A stretch of DNA of 64,000 nucleotides, taken from the NCBI GenBank assembly GCA_902617045.1, contig CACMVA010000002.1:36014-100013 (forward strand), in the 5' to 3' direction. Below the pieces are notes generated by a model, which worked only from the letters and a program-made list of their open reading frames with translations, was not told the origin of the DNA and did no database searches. Shown here piece after piece: positions 1-8,165 of the stretch. Position 1 is the first letter of the stretch; each line of letters starts with the position of its first letter. The stretch is from an uncultured SAR86 cluster bacterium (GTDB taxonomy: Bacteria > Pseudomonadota > Gammaproteobacteria > Magnimaribacterales > D2472). A program made the position numbers and the translations under genes.

Positions 1-410
1 AGATCACCAAATTGACGCCCAACCTCTAAAACATCTTCTTTTTTTTGACCTCTTTTTAATATGGCTTTAATTCTTAAAATTAATTCTCGAACACTAAAAG
101 GTTTAGTTACATAATCATCAGCCCCTAATTCAAAACCAACCACTTTATCAACCTCATCGTCTTTAGCGGTTAGGATAATTATTGGAATGGTTTCTGTCTC
201 AGGATTAGATTTCATTTTTTTACACAAATCTAAACCTGAACCATCAGGCAACATAAGATCTAAAAGAATCAAAGAATACTTATTTAAATTTAAAACAGAT
301 TCTGCCTCAGATAATGAAGATGCGCTTGTCACAGTATAGTTTTCTCTTGAGAGATTATATTCCAGATTTTTTCTTATATCTGGCTCATCTTCAATAACTA
401 ATATATTCAC
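1..410 (-). CDS. PhoB-like response regulator, receiver domain (partial)
   Basis: The 5' part of a two-component response regulator; the gene runs off the left edge of the window. The GTG start at 408-410 opens VNILVIEDEPDIR, with the acidic pair of a receiver domain, followed by LILLDLMLPDGSG carrying the phosphoacceptor Asp, then IIILTAK and GADDYVTKPF with the conserved Thr/Lys region. The chain continues to RIKAILKRGQKKEDV, the linker into an OmpR/PhoB winged-helix domain that lies outside the window. The closest family by motif is PhoB (phosphate control), but without the DNA-binding domain and the partner kinase the regulon is an inference. Confidence 0.85.
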   Translation of the reverse strand, partial: MNILVIEDEPDIRKNLEYNLSRENYTVTSASSLSEAESVLNLNKYSLILLDLMLPDGSGLDLCKKMKSNPETETIPIIILTAKDDEVDKVVGFELGADDYVTKPFSVRELILRIKAILKRGQKKEDVLEVGRQFGD

Positions 411-480
411 AGTTACCCCAATATTTAAAATGTATTTTTACTTTTTTTTTGATATTTTGAAAGTAAAAAATAAAAATAAT

Positions 481-2163
481 TTACTCTTGAGTAAAAATTT
501 CTCTTAGAGCTGGCTTGTCAAATTTCCCAGATGCTACAAGAGGAAGATTTGAGTCCATGAATTTAATTAGAGCTGGAATTTTAAATGCCGCCAATTTGTC
601 AGATAAAAACTTTACTAAATCATCTTTATTTAGATTAGATCCTTCTCTTAAGACTACTGCTGAGCATAAAATTTCTCCCAGTCTTTCATCAGGAATTCCA
701 AAAACTGATGCTTCAAGAACATCTGGATGTTCATATATAGCATTTTCAACTTCAGGGCATGCAATATTTTCACCACCTCTAATTACCATATCTTTAATTC
801 TGTCCACGATGTATAAAAAAGGACCATCAAATTTGCCCATATCTCCAGATTTAAACCATCCTTCATTATTAATACATTCTTTTGTCGCATCCTCATTTTT
901 CCAATATCCCAACATATTTGATTGAGATTTAATTGCAACTTCACCGATTTCACCTTCAGGTAATTCATTCCAATTGGAGTCAATTATTTTTATTTCTGTT
1001 AATGGTGGAACAACTCTGCCAGCAGAAGACGGATTTTGAATATATTCATCGCCGCTTGCAAGTGTTCCTAATGCATTTGTTTCTGTTAATCCGTATCCAA
1101 TACCAGGCCTTCCTTTAAAATTCTCATCTAAAAGTTTTACATGCTCTGCTGGCCTTGGACCACCTCCTCCACCTAATACTTTCAAAGAGGAAAGATCATA
1201 TTTATCTCTATCAGGATGATTTAATAACTCCCAAGTTTGTGTGGGAACCCCAGTTATATCCGATACCTTTTCTTCACTAATTAGTTTAATTGCATCACCA
1301 GCATCCCATTTTTTCATCATAACAACCTTTCTTCCAACCAAAATTGACATTAGAAATGCAACATGACTTCCAGTGGCATGAAATAAAGGAACACATAATA
1401 GAATTGAAGATTCTGAACTTGCCAATGGAGTTGCATCTTTGCCAAGTCTTGCTTCTCTTTGACTTAAAACAGTTGAAATAAATGCCCAACTAAACATTGA
1501 AGATATAACTCCACGTTGTGATGATAATACTCCTTTTGGTTTCCCGGTTGATCCAGAAGTATAGTAAATTGTTGCATGGTCATCTCTATTAATATCAATA
1601 TCGGGCCATTCTTCAGAGTGATTTTTTGTGAAATCATCAAATGATTCGAAGCTATCATCAGGCGTGTAGGTGGTTATAATTTTTTTTACACTTGTTAGAG
1701 ATTCAAGTCCTTTTAATCTTTTTTGATCTCCAAATAATACTTTTGCATCGCAATGCTCCATTGCGTAAATTATTTCATCAGGAACCCACCAAGAATTTAA
1801 TGGAACACAAACTGCGCCTATTCCAACAATACCCATATATGCAAAAATAAACTCTGGGTTATTTTGCATACATATTGCAACTCTGTCCCCTTTTTGAACC
1901 CCTTCTTCGATAAGAGCATTTCCAACTTGAGCTGCCTTTGAGATTGTTTCTTTAAAAGTATATCTCTCAGACTCATAAACTAAAAAATCTTTATCTGCAT
2001 GAAGTAAGCCAAAATCAAAATATCCTTTTAAATTGTCAGGAAACGTTACATATTCGCTGAAAGAATTACCGTTTTCATCCTGAGTTTCTCGTGTTTCAAA
2101 AATTTCGCCAGGTTTGGTTAATTCAGATACGATTTCATTGAATAGTTGATTTGAATCAGTCAT
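481..2163 (-). CDS. AMP-dependent acyl-CoA synthetase (fatty acid/carboxylate CoA ligase)
   Basis: 560-residue member of the ANL adenylating superfamily that activates a carboxylate with ATP and joins it to CoA. The P-loop-like motif YYTSGSTGKPKGV lies at about residues 200-212, YGLTETN lies in the middle, and SGDMGKF, DRIKDMVIRGGENI and a C-terminal PLVASGKFDK (catalytic Lys) complete the core motifs. The length is normal for the family and there is no signal peptide, so it is probably cytoplasmic. It is divergent from a second, quite different acyl-CoA synthetase across a 100-bp A+T-rich gap. No strong Shine-Dalgarno sequence precedes the ATG. The substrate is not readable from sequence; medium or long acyl chains are the default guess. 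Confidence 0.9.
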   Translation of the reverse strand: MTDSNQLFNEIVSELTKPGEIFETRETQDENGNSFSEYVTFPDNLKGYFDFGLLHADKDFLVYESERYTFKETISKAAQVGNALIEEGVQKGDRVAICMQNNPEFIFAYMGIVGIGAVCVPLNSWWVPDEIIYAMEHCDAKVLFGDQKRLKGLESLTSVKKIITTYTPDDSFESFDDFTKNHSEEWPDIDINRDDHATIYYTSGSTGKPKGVLSSQRGVISSMFSWAFISTVLSQREARLGKDATPLASSESSILLCVPLFHATGSHVAFLMSILVGRKVVMMKKWDAGDAIKLISEEKVSDITGVPTQTWELLNHPDRDKYDLSSLKVLGGGGGPRPAEHVKLLDENFKGRPGIGYGLTETNALGTLASGDEYIQNPSSAGRVVPPLTEIKIIDSNWNELPEGEIGEVAIKSQSNMLGYWKNEDATKECINNEGWFKSGDMGKFDGPFLYIVDRIKDMVIRGGENIACPEVENAIYEHPDVLEASVFGIPDERLGEILCSAVVLREGSNLNKDDLVKFLSDKLAAFKIPALIKFMDSNLPLVASGKFDKPALREIFTQE

Positions 2164-2264
2164 TTTATGTGATTAATATTATTTTACTTTTATAAATATT
2201 ATTATAACGATACTATATTTAATATATAGCATATTAAAATACTAGCTTAATAGAGGAGAATGAA

Positions 2265-3884
2265 ATGAATTTAGACTTTGCATCAGTCTGGGAGATGATT
2301 TCAGATATCGTTCCTGAAAATGACGCCTTGATATGTGGTGACGAAATTATTTCGTGGAAGGATTATGATTTGCAATCAAGTAAGATTGCAACAGCATTAA
2401 AAAATGCTGGATTAGGTCCAAACTCAAAGGCAGGACTTTATTTAAACAATTCAAATGAATATCTTATCGGTCAAAATGCAATCTTTAAGATTGGTGGTGT
2501 TCCAATTAATGTTAACTATAGATATGTCGCTGAAGAGTTAATTTATCTCCTTGATAACTCTGACTCAGAGGCTGTCTTTTATCATGCATGTTATAGCAGC
2601 AGAATTAAAGAGATTTCAGGCTCGCTTCCAAATATTAAAGCCTGGATTGAAATTGCTGATGGTACTAAATCAGAATTTGATGATTCACTAAAGTTTGAAG
2701 AGCTACTTGATAGCTGTGATCCTATGGAAAGAATTCATAGAGATCCAAATACCATTTATATGCTCTATACAGGCGGAACAACTGGAATGCCAAAAGGAGT
2801 AATGTATAAACAAGGTGAATTCCTGGTTTTTCTTTTTAGAACACTGAAAGCAATGGGTTATGACGTTCCAGAAGATATAAATAATCTAGAGGAACAAATT
2901 CATAACTTTAAAAAAGATAATACATTTATAAAAAGTTTAATTGGATGCCCGCTTATGCATGGAACAGGAATGTGGCTTGGCGCTTTTTTACCTCTTCTTC
3001 TTGGTGGTACAGCAGTTACATCTCGTAATTTAGGATTTGATCCTGATCAAATGTGGACACAAGTTGAAGATACAGGAACTACAAATATTGTTATTGTTGG
3101 TGATGCATTTGCAAAACCAATGTTAGACGCTTTGGATAGAGCAGAAGAAACCGGAAAACCATATGATTTAAGCAGTGTTAAAGTCATTATTTCTAGTGGT
3201 GTTATGTGGAGCGAAGAAATTAAGAATGGTCTTTTAAGGCATCATGATATGATGCTAATGGATACAATGGGATCAACAGAAGGAGGTATGGGTAGTTCGG
3301 TGTCTACCAGAGACAACCCACCAAAAACTGCAAAATTTTCAATTAACCCAGGTGTAATTATAATTGCTGATGATGGTGAGATTCTAAAGCCAGGTTCGGA
3401 AAAAATTGGTCTAATTGGAACAAGTGGTCTTGTTCCAGTTGGTTATTATAAAGATGAAAAAAAATCTGCAGAAACATTTAGAGAAGTAAATGGAGTTAGA
3501 TATAGCTTTCCTGGTGATTATGCCAAACTTGAAGAAGATGGAACAATAACTCTTCTAGGACGAGGAAGTAATTGTATAAATTCTGCTGGAGAAAAAATAT
3601 ATCCCGAAGAAGTAGAAGAAGCTATTAAAAGAAATGACGAAGTCTTTGATTGTCTTGTTGTTGGAGTTGATGACGAAAAGTTTGGCCAAAAAGTGGTAGC
3701 TGTTGTTTCTCTTGAAAATAATAAAGATATTAATGAAGATTCTCTAGTAGACGCAACCAGATCATATATTGCTGGTTATAAACTACCTAAGAAAGTAATA
3801 TTTGTGGAACAAGTTGAGCGTGCTCCAAATGGCAAAGCAAATTATAAATGGGCCAAAAATATTGCTAATGAAAGTTTTAAATAA
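2265..3884 (+). CDS. AMP-dependent acyl-CoA synthetase, FadD19/FadD17-like
   Basis: 539-residue ANL-family acyl-CoA ligase. The adenylation motif MLYTGGTTGMPKGVM sits at about residues 166-180, DTMGSTEGG forms the second core motif, and YSFPGDYAKL, GRGSNCINSAGEKIYP and a C-terminal APNGKANYKW (catalytic Lys) follow. The TGGTTGMPKGVM version and the GVMWSEEIK region recall the actinobacterial FadD17/FadD19 group, some of which load CoA onto sterol side chains; that resemblance is from memory and the substrate here is unproven. A clear Shine-Dalgarno (GAGGAGA, about 2253-2259) fixes the ATG at 2265. The last 17 bases overlap the start of the gamma-glutamyltranspeptidase gene, implying co-transcription. 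Confidence 0.88.
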   Translation: MNLDFASVWEMISDIVPENDALICGDEIISWKDYDLQSSKIATALKNAGLGPNSKAGLYLNNSNEYLIGQNAIFKIGGVPINVNYRYVAEELIYLLDNSDSEAVFYHACYSSRIKEISGSLPNIKAWIEIADGTKSEFDDSLKFEELLDSCDPMERIHRDPNTIYMLYTGGTTGMPKGVMYKQGEFLVFLFRTLKAMGYDVPEDINNLEEQIHNFKKDNTFIKSLIGCPLMHGTGMWLGAFLPLLLGGTAVTSRNLGFDPDQMWTQVEDTGTTNIVIVGDAFAKPMLDALDRAEETGKPYDLSSVKVIISSGVMWSEEIKNGLLRHHDMMLMDTMGSTEGGMGSSVSTRDNPPKTAKFSINPGVIIIADDGEILKPGSEKIGLIGTSGLVPVGYYKDEKKSAETFREVNGVRYSFPGDYAKLEEDGTITLLGRGSNCINSAGEKIYPEEVEEAIKRNDEVFDCLVVGVDDEKFGQKVVAVVSLENNKDINEDSLVDATRSYIAGYKLPKKVIFVEQVERAPNGKANYKWAKNIANESFK

Positions 3885-5613
3885 GAAGAATATTTCGTTT
3901 GTTGTTGCATTGATTGCATCAACGCACCTTTATACAACAGAACCTATAGCTTACCTTAATTCCTTAGGTTACGAACCTGCTCAAAAAGAAATAGCCTCTA
4001 GTAAAAACGGAATGATAACAACTCAGCATTTCTTGGCTACTCAAGTTGGAGAGAAAATTCTAAATCAAGGCGGTAACGCATATGATGCATCTATTGCAGT
4101 TGCTTTTACACTTGCAGTAGTTTTGCCAAGAGCAGGCAATATTGGTGGAGGCGGTTTTATGGTGATTTATGATAAGGAAACAGAACAACCTTACACCATA
4201 GACTTTAGAGAAAAAGCACCTGAGCTATCAACAAAAGATATGTATTTAAATAAAGATGGTTCTTTTAATGATAAAAACCTATCTACAGTTGGTTATTTAG
4301 CAATTGGGGTTCCAGGAACAGTAGCGGGTTTGTGGGAGGTTCATAAAAAATTTGGATCATTACCATGGAATGAATTAATTGAAGATGCAATTTATTATGC
4401 AGAAAACGGGTTTGAAATAACTCCATTTCTAGCAGATATATTATTAGGATATAGTGAATCCCTGTCTTTATTTGCAGAAACTAAAGAAATATTTCAATTA
4501 CATTACCCTAATTTCAAAAATAAAACACTTGTTCAAAAGGATTTAGCAAATACTCTTAAAATAATTGCATCTAAGGGAAGGAAAGGATTTTATGAAGGTG
4601 AAATTGCTGAGAAGATATCTAGTGAAATTAAAAAAAATAATGGTCTTATTTCAAAATCAGATCTAAAAAATTATTCTCCAGTTTGGAGAGAACCGTTAAT
4701 CTCAAATTATAGAGATACTGAGATTATTACTATGGGACCACCCTCCTCAGGAGGTCTTCACGTAATACAAATGCTAAACATACTTGAAAATTATGATCTA
4801 AAAAAATTTGGTCATAACTCACTAGAGTATATAAATTTATTAACTGAGGTTATGAAATTTGCATATGCGGACAGATCAAAATATTTAGGCGACCCAGACT
4901 TTTATGATGTTCCTATAAAAAAAATAATCAGTAAAAAATATGCCAATGACATCAATAAAAATATTCAAATTGGAAAATTAACACCTGTTAATGAAATCAA
5001 TCCTGGAAAATATATGGATGGTGAAAGCCATGAAACAACCCATTTTTCTGTAGTAGATAAAACAGGTAATGTAATATCTATGACATACACTTTAAATTCT
5101 ACATTTGGCTCAAAGGTTGTTATTGAAGGAACCGGAATACTAATGAATAACGAAATGGATGATTTTTCTGCTGCTCCAGGAATACCAAATCAATTTAATT
5201 TACTTGGAGCAGAAGCAAATGAAATAGCACCATTTAAAAGGCCTTTAAGCTCTATGACTCCAACAATAGTGCTCAAAGATAAAGAATTATTTTTTACAAC
5301 GGGAAGTCCAGGAGGAGCAAGAATAATATCAGCAGTATTACAGTCAATTGTAAACATTATAGATTTTAATATGAACTTAGAAGATACAACTGCAGCAAAG
5401 AGAATTCATCATCAGTGGTATCCAGATATTCTTGAATATGAATTTACATTAGATAATACAATTGAGAAAAACCTAAAAAAAATGGGATATAAAACTGAAT
5501 CAAAGCTCCCTTTGACATGTCTTCAAACTATAATGTTTAGTGATGGTATGTATTATGGATATGGAGATTTTAGACGAGTTGATGCATTAGCATCAGGAAA
5601 TATAAATGATTGA
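3868..5613 (+). CDS. ggt: Gamma-glutamyltranspeptidase (glutathione hydrolase)
   Basis: 581-residue N-terminal nucleophile hydrolase that cleaves the gamma-glutamyl bond of glutathione and related peptides in the periplasm. The ATG at 3868 is chosen because it opens MKVLNKKNISFVVALIAS, a signal-peptide-like segment; upstream in-frame starts lie deep in the preceding gene. Family signatures seen are NIGGGGFM, DFREKAP, the autocleavage and nucleophile site ETTHFSVVDKTGN (nucleophile Thr about 391) and the oxyanion loop GSPGGARII. The length is normal for the uncleaved precursor (large plus small subunit). It overlaps the upstream acyl-CoA ligase by 17 bases and the next small ORF by 8 bases, so it is probably part of one mRNA. 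Confidence 0.95.
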   Translation: MKVLNKKNISFVVALIASTHLYTTEPIAYLNSLGYEPAQKEIASSKNGMITTQHFLATQVGEKILNQGGNAYDASIAVAFTLAVVLPRAGNIGGGGFMVIYDKETEQPYTIDFREKAPELSTKDMYLNKDGSFNDKNLSTVGYLAIGVPGTVAGLWEVHKKFGSLPWNELIEDAIYYAENGFEITPFLADILLGYSESLSLFAETKEIFQLHYPNFKNKTLVQKDLANTLKIIASKGRKGFYEGEIAEKISSEIKKNNGLISKSDLKNYSPVWREPLISNYRDTEIITMGPPSSGGLHVIQMLNILENYDLKKFGHNSLEYINLLTEVMKFAYADRSKYLGDPDFYDVPIKKIISKKYANDINKNIQIGKLTPVNEINPGKYMDGESHETTHFSVVDKTGNVISMTYTLNSTFGSKVVIEGTGILMNNEMDDFSAAPGIPNQFNLLGAEANEIAPFKRPLSSMTPTIVLKDKELFFTTGSPGGARIISAVLQSIVNIIDFNMNLEDTTAAKRIHHQWYPDILEYEFTLDNTIEKNLKKMGYKTESKLPLTCLQTIMFSDGMYYGYGDFRRVDALASGNIND

Positions 5614-5692
5614 TAAATTATTAATAATTGGTGCTTACGCATTGCCTGTTTTATTTCTTTTAACATTTTGTTTTTATATTACAAAAAAATAG
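5606..5692 (+). CDS. Candidate 28-residue single-pass membrane peptide
   Basis: Short frame of 28 codons reading MIDKLLIIGAYALPVL and then a run of hydrophobic residues ending FYITKK. It would be one transmembrane helix with a positively charged tail. An AGGAAA Shine-Dalgarno at about 5595-5599 lies 6-7 bases before the ATG. The ATG overlaps the end of ggt by 8 bases and the stop codon lies three bases before the prepilin peptidase start, so it exactly fills the gap. This fit supports a real, translationally coupled gene, but the frame is short and no homologue is recognised. The alternative is a chance frame in A+T-rich DNA. Confidence 0.45.
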   Translation: MIDKLLIIGAYALPVLFLLTFCFYITKK

Positions 5693-5695
5693 AAA

Positions 5696-6523
5696 TTGAT
5701 TAATATATATAATCCAGTTTTTGTAAATATAAGTTCGTTTTCAATTGCAGATTTAATAATAATTTCAATATTTTTTTTATCGGTTGGAAGCTTCTGTTCG
5801 ACAATAATTTATAGGCTTGCTCCTAATAGTCAATTTCCTTTATTTAAAATAAGATCTTCTTGTCCATCATGTTCAAAAAAAATTGATGCTATTAATTTGA
5901 TACCTTTATTAGGGTTTGTTATTCAAAGTGGAAAATGTAAGTTATGCAATTCAAATATTTCAAAATTTTATCCGTTTACAGAAATATTTTTTTTATTAAT
6001 TGGTATTTTACTTATAACTAACTATGGAATTGGTCTATCAGCTATTGTCTATACAATAATTATTTTTTGTTTCTATATATTATTTTTTCTTGATTACAAA
6101 TATCTATATTTACCTGTATACATAAATTTATTAATAGTACTTATAGGAATAACTTTTAATGCTAAATATCAATTATTCATTGATGAAACTTTTTTGATCT
6201 TAGACATCAAGCCGATTTTTTTCACCATTTACGGCCTTTTTTTTGGTTACTCTTCACTTTGGTTAATAAATCTTATGTTTAAAGTTATTAAGAAAAAGGA
6301 TGGTATTGGCGGAGGAGACTTTATCTTGTTTGGTGGAATTGGTTCGATCCATGGTCCAATAGCCTTACCAGTAATATTATTAATAGGGTCTTTTTTGGGA
6401 TGTCTTTACTTTATATTTTCTAAGAAAACTACTGATAGTGAGTTGCCATTCGGATCTTTTTTAATTCTAGGTTCCTTTGTCTATTTTGTATTAAATTTAA
6501 TGAACTTTTCTTTAATTAATTAG
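5696..6523 (+). CDS. pilD: Prepilin peptidase / N-methyltransferase (type IV leader peptidase)
   Basis: 275-residue polytopic inner-membrane aspartyl protease that removes the leader of type IV prepilins or pseudopilins and methylates the new N terminus. The N-terminal domain keeps both zinc-binding pairs, CPSC (Cys56, Cys59) and CKLC (Cys81, Cys84). Catalytic aspartates are Asp133 in FLDYKYLYLP and Asp208 in the IGGGDF motif. Several hydrophobic helices fill the rest. The start is TTG with no visible Shine-Dalgarno, so translation is probably coupled to the upstream 28-codon frame. No pilin genes are in the window, so whether it serves type IV pili or a type II secretion system cannot be said. 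Confidence 0.92.
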   Translation: MINIYNPVFVNISSFSIADLIIISIFFLSVGSFCSTIIYRLAPNSQFPLFKIRSSCPSCSKKIDAINLIPLLGFVIQSGKCKLCNSNISKFYPFTEIFFLLIGILLITNYGIGLSAIVYTIIIFCFYILFFLDYKYLYLPVYINLLIVLIGITFNAKYQLFIDETFLILDIKPIFFTIYGLFFGYSSLWLINLMFKVIKKKDGIGGGDFILFGGIGSIHGPIALPVILLIGSFLGCLYFIFSKKTTDSELPFGSFLILGSFVYFVLNLMNFSLIN

Positions 6524-6576
6524 TCAAATATTTAAAGGCCTTTGAATATCCTCACAGTTCATATCCCCTGGGTCTT

Positions 6577-6608
6577 AAAAGCAGGCAAAATATGCCTGCT
6601 TTTTTTTG
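6577..6608 (+). terminator. Rho-independent terminator after pilD
   Basis: The stem GCAGGCA/TGCCTGC (6581-6587 with 6593-6599) is followed by a run of Ts. It closes the acyl-CoA ligase-ggt-pilD transcription unit. Just upstream, 6528-6549 is a near-perfect 22-bp palindrome centred on AAAGGCCTTT with no evident other role. Confidence 0.85.
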
Positions 6609-6650
6609 ATTGTAGGTTCTGATTACTCAGAAACTTTTATCAAAGGTTAT

Positions 6651-6726
6651 TGGAGCGGGTGACGGGATTCGAACCCGTACCAATAGCTTGGAAGGCTATT
6701 GTGCTAGCCGTTAACACCACACCCGC
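6651..6726 (-). tRNA. tRNA-Gly (anticodon TCC)
   Basis: 76-nt cloverleaf on the minus strand. The acceptor stem is GCGGGTG/CACCCGC with discriminator T and an encoded CCA. The anticodon stem ATAGC/GCTAT carries loop CTTCCAA, giving anticodon TCC. The T arm contains GGTTCGAAT. It closely resembles the Escherichia coli glyU/glyT type. Confidence 0.97.
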
Positions 6727-6746
6727 TTTAGTCGGGAAATTATAAT

Positions 6747-6775
6747 AAAAAAGGGAGCAATATGCTCCCTATTTT
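6747..6775 (-). terminator. Terminator of the 6785-7519 gene
   Basis: Hairpin GGGAGCA/TGCTCCC (6753-6759 with 6763-6769), with six Ts on the minus strand after the stem. It lies ten bases past the stop codon of the unknown lipoprotein gene. The T-run on the other side is weaker. Confidence 0.85.
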
Positions 6776-6784
6776 TATAAATAC

Positions 6785-7519
6785 TCAAGTTATAAGAAAA
6801 GCATCATATGCCCTTGCATCGATACATTTAGCATTTTCAATAAACTCTTTTTTAATATTTTCTGCTATTGGGTTTTTGATCCAGTTTGAGCTAATCTCAC
6901 TAGAAAAATTTTCTTTATAAATATTATTTATCCATATGAAAGAATTTGGATTATCTTTTTTATGAAGATATAAAGCTTCGTACGATATGTTTAGTGATTT
7001 TATCTCCAAAGCAAATCTTTCTATTGCAATTCTAAAAGTTCCATAGTTATATCCCTCGTTATATTCACATCGTAAAATTTCAGAGACATAGTCAGTGTTA
7101 TTTATTTCAATTTCATTTGCTAATAAGCTTTGTCCGTAAAACTCCTCCTTATCAAATTTACAACTAGCAATTTCATCAAATCCCCTTCTACTTAATCTAT
7201 CAAGAATATAGTTATATATATCCTGATCTGAAAAGTTTTTTACGTTGATAATAAATTGATTCACATAATTTGGCTTAGGGAAATAGACATTAATATCGTA
7301 TTTTACATTATTTTGCTCTAAATCTGATCTTACTAATGTTGAGAGAAACGATTCAAGATTAAGCAAGGTATAACCATCATTAAGCTTACATTCAAAAAAT
7401 TCTGCTGAAAATTCAAAATTAGGTTCTATTAATAAATTTGCCTCTATTTGTTTAGTATTCTCGGACGAGCAAGAAATAAGTATTAATGAAATTAATGAAA
7501 TTATCTTTGGAGAATTCAT
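6785..7519 (-). CDS. Unknown lipoprotein with two similar halves
   Basis: 244-residue protein of unknown function. The N terminus MNSPKIISLISLILISC is a lipoprotein signal with lipobox LISC, so it is probably anchored in an outer or inner membrane leaflet. The mature part shows an internal repeat: FFECKLNDGYTLLNLESF in the first half matches ILRCEYNEGYNYGTF in the second half (aromatic or Glu, then Cys, then a Gly about five residues on, then a helix). The same repeat style occurs in the exported proteins at 23250, 24033 and 39764, which suggests a common fold, possibly a tandem dimeric alpha/beta barrel of ABM or NIPSNAP type. It is a single gene with its own terminator. Confidence 0.75.
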   Translation of the reverse strand: MNSPKIISLISLILISCSSENTKQIEANLLIEPNFEFSAEFFECKLNDGYTLLNLESFLSTLVRSDLEQNNVKYDINVYFPKPNYVNQFIINVKNFSDQDIYNYILDRLSRRGFDEIASCKFDKEEFYGQSLLANEIEINNTDYVSEILRCEYNEGYNYGTFRIAIERFALEIKSLNISYEALYLHKKDNPNSFIWINNIYKENFSSEISSNWIKNPIAENIKKEFIENAKCIDARAYDAFLIT

Positions 7520-7563
7520 AAGAAAGATTATAAATAAACTTAATATTATTTGTATTGTTTAAA

Positions 7564-7593
7564 TAAAAAACCCAGAAATATTTCTGGGTTTTT
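7564..7593 (-). terminator. Terminator of the 7612-8037 gene
   Basis: Perfect inverted repeat CCCAGAAATATTTCTGGG (7571-7588) flanked by A- and T-runs. It lies 18 bases beyond the stop codon of the minus-strand gene and would also work in the other direction. Confidence 0.85.
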
Positions 7594-7611
7594 ATAAAAC
7601 TTTATTTAATT

Positions 7612-8037
7612 TTAATTCATCACTATTACTTTGTTTCTAAATAAAGAATCACATTGACCAGAATATAGCCTAGCAAGTTCATGTTTTTGGTTTTCATTAA
7701 GATAATTTACTTTTAAATCACAAGTTAATACATCATTAATCAGTCCTGAATTATTGTGTTGCAAATAATCACTATAAAGACCGTATAAAACTACATCGTG
7801 ATGATTTGATGGTATTTCATCACTAATTAAAATATAGCCTCCATCTTTTGATAAATAACATCCAATAGAATATTTAGGACATATTTCAGATACTTTATCT
7901 TTATCGTAAATAACATCTATATAAGGTGATTCTAATTCAAGATCACTCTTTGCATCGTTAAAAATTACTTCATCCGATTGAACATCATAAAAACTAAATA
8001 AAATAAATGAAAATAAAGTTAAATTTGATAATTTCAT
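7612..8037 (-). CDS. Unknown small exported protein
   Basis: 141-residue protein not recognised from any family. The first 22 residues, MKLSNLTLFSFILFSFYDVQS, look like a signal peptide with cleavage before DEVIF. The mature part has five cysteines, including CPKYSIGC and a C-terminal GQCDSLF, consistent with disulfides in the periplasm. A strong Shine-Dalgarno (AGGAGG, 8041-8047 on the complement) sits before the ATG. Its predicted promoter lies inside the phased 11-bp repeats shared with the divergent photolyase-like gene, so it is probably controlled by the same regulator. A light- or DNA-damage-related role is inferred from context only. Confidence 0.7.
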   Translation of the reverse strand: MKLSNLTLFSFILFSFYDVQSDEVIFNDAKSDLELESPYIDVIYDKDKVSEICPKYSIGCYLSKDGGYILISDEIPSNHHDVVLYGLYSDYLQHNNSGLINDVLTCDLKVNYLNENQKHELARLYSGQCDSLFRNKVIVMN

Positions 8038-8048
8038 AGCTCCCTCCT

Positions 8049-8112
8049 ATGTGTCAATTATGTGACAGATATGCAAATTATGTTACATAAATGTAACATA
8101 AATGTCAAACTT
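8049..8112. promoter_or_regulatory. Phased 11-bp repeat operator between divergent genes
   Basis: Consecutive units starting with ATG: ATGTGTCAATT at 8049, ATGTGACAGAT at 8060, ATGCAAATT at 8071, ATGTTACATAA at 8080, ATGTAACATAA at 8091 and ATGTCAAACTT at 8102. All steps are 11 bp except the 9-bp step from 8071 to 8080. The pair at 8081-8098 also forms a perfect TGTTACAT/ATGTAACA inverted repeat. Tandem 11-bp sites of roughly this shape are the known binding mode of CarH/LitR-type B12-dependent light-sensing MerR repressors, which often control photolyase genes. The regulator itself is not in the window, so the match is an inference. Confidence 0.6.
8080..8108 (-). promoter_or_regulatory. Predicted sigma-70 promoter for the 7612-8037 gene
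   Basis: On the minus strand TTGACA (8103-8108) is followed after 17 bp by TAACAT (8080-8085). Both elements lie wholly within the three best 11-bp repeats, so a bound protein would block this promoter. Confidence 0.6.
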
Positions 8113-8139
8113 GTTCTTGTATGTTTTGTTTTATAGAAT
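8111..8139 (+). promoter_or_regulatory. Predicted promoter for the photolyase-like gene
   Basis: TTGTTC (8111-8116), 17-bp spacer, TAGAAT (8134-8139). The -35 element abuts the last 11-bp repeat, so the same operator could regulate both directions. Confidence 0.5.
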
Positions 8140-8165
8140 GTCCTTACCAACCCCTTTTATAAAAA

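Noticed and set aside
430..470. Terminator from the inverted repeat TTTTTACTTT/AAAGTAAAAA downstream of the acyl-CoA synthetase
   Set aside because: The stem is almost wholly A-T and would be too weak; it was not counted as a feature.
515..925. 136-codon plus-strand frame inside the acyl-CoA synthetase
   Set aside because: It is antisense to a well-supported gene, has low complexity typical of reverse-complement frames and no ribosome site. Similar antisense frames (for example 37964-38350, 49395-49769 and 62804-63205) were rejected for the same reason.
8081..8098. Simple palindromic operator (TGTTACAT/ATGTAACA)
   Set aside because: The palindrome is real, but it is a by-product of two adjacent 11-bp units within a longer phased series, so a tandem-repeat operator explains more.
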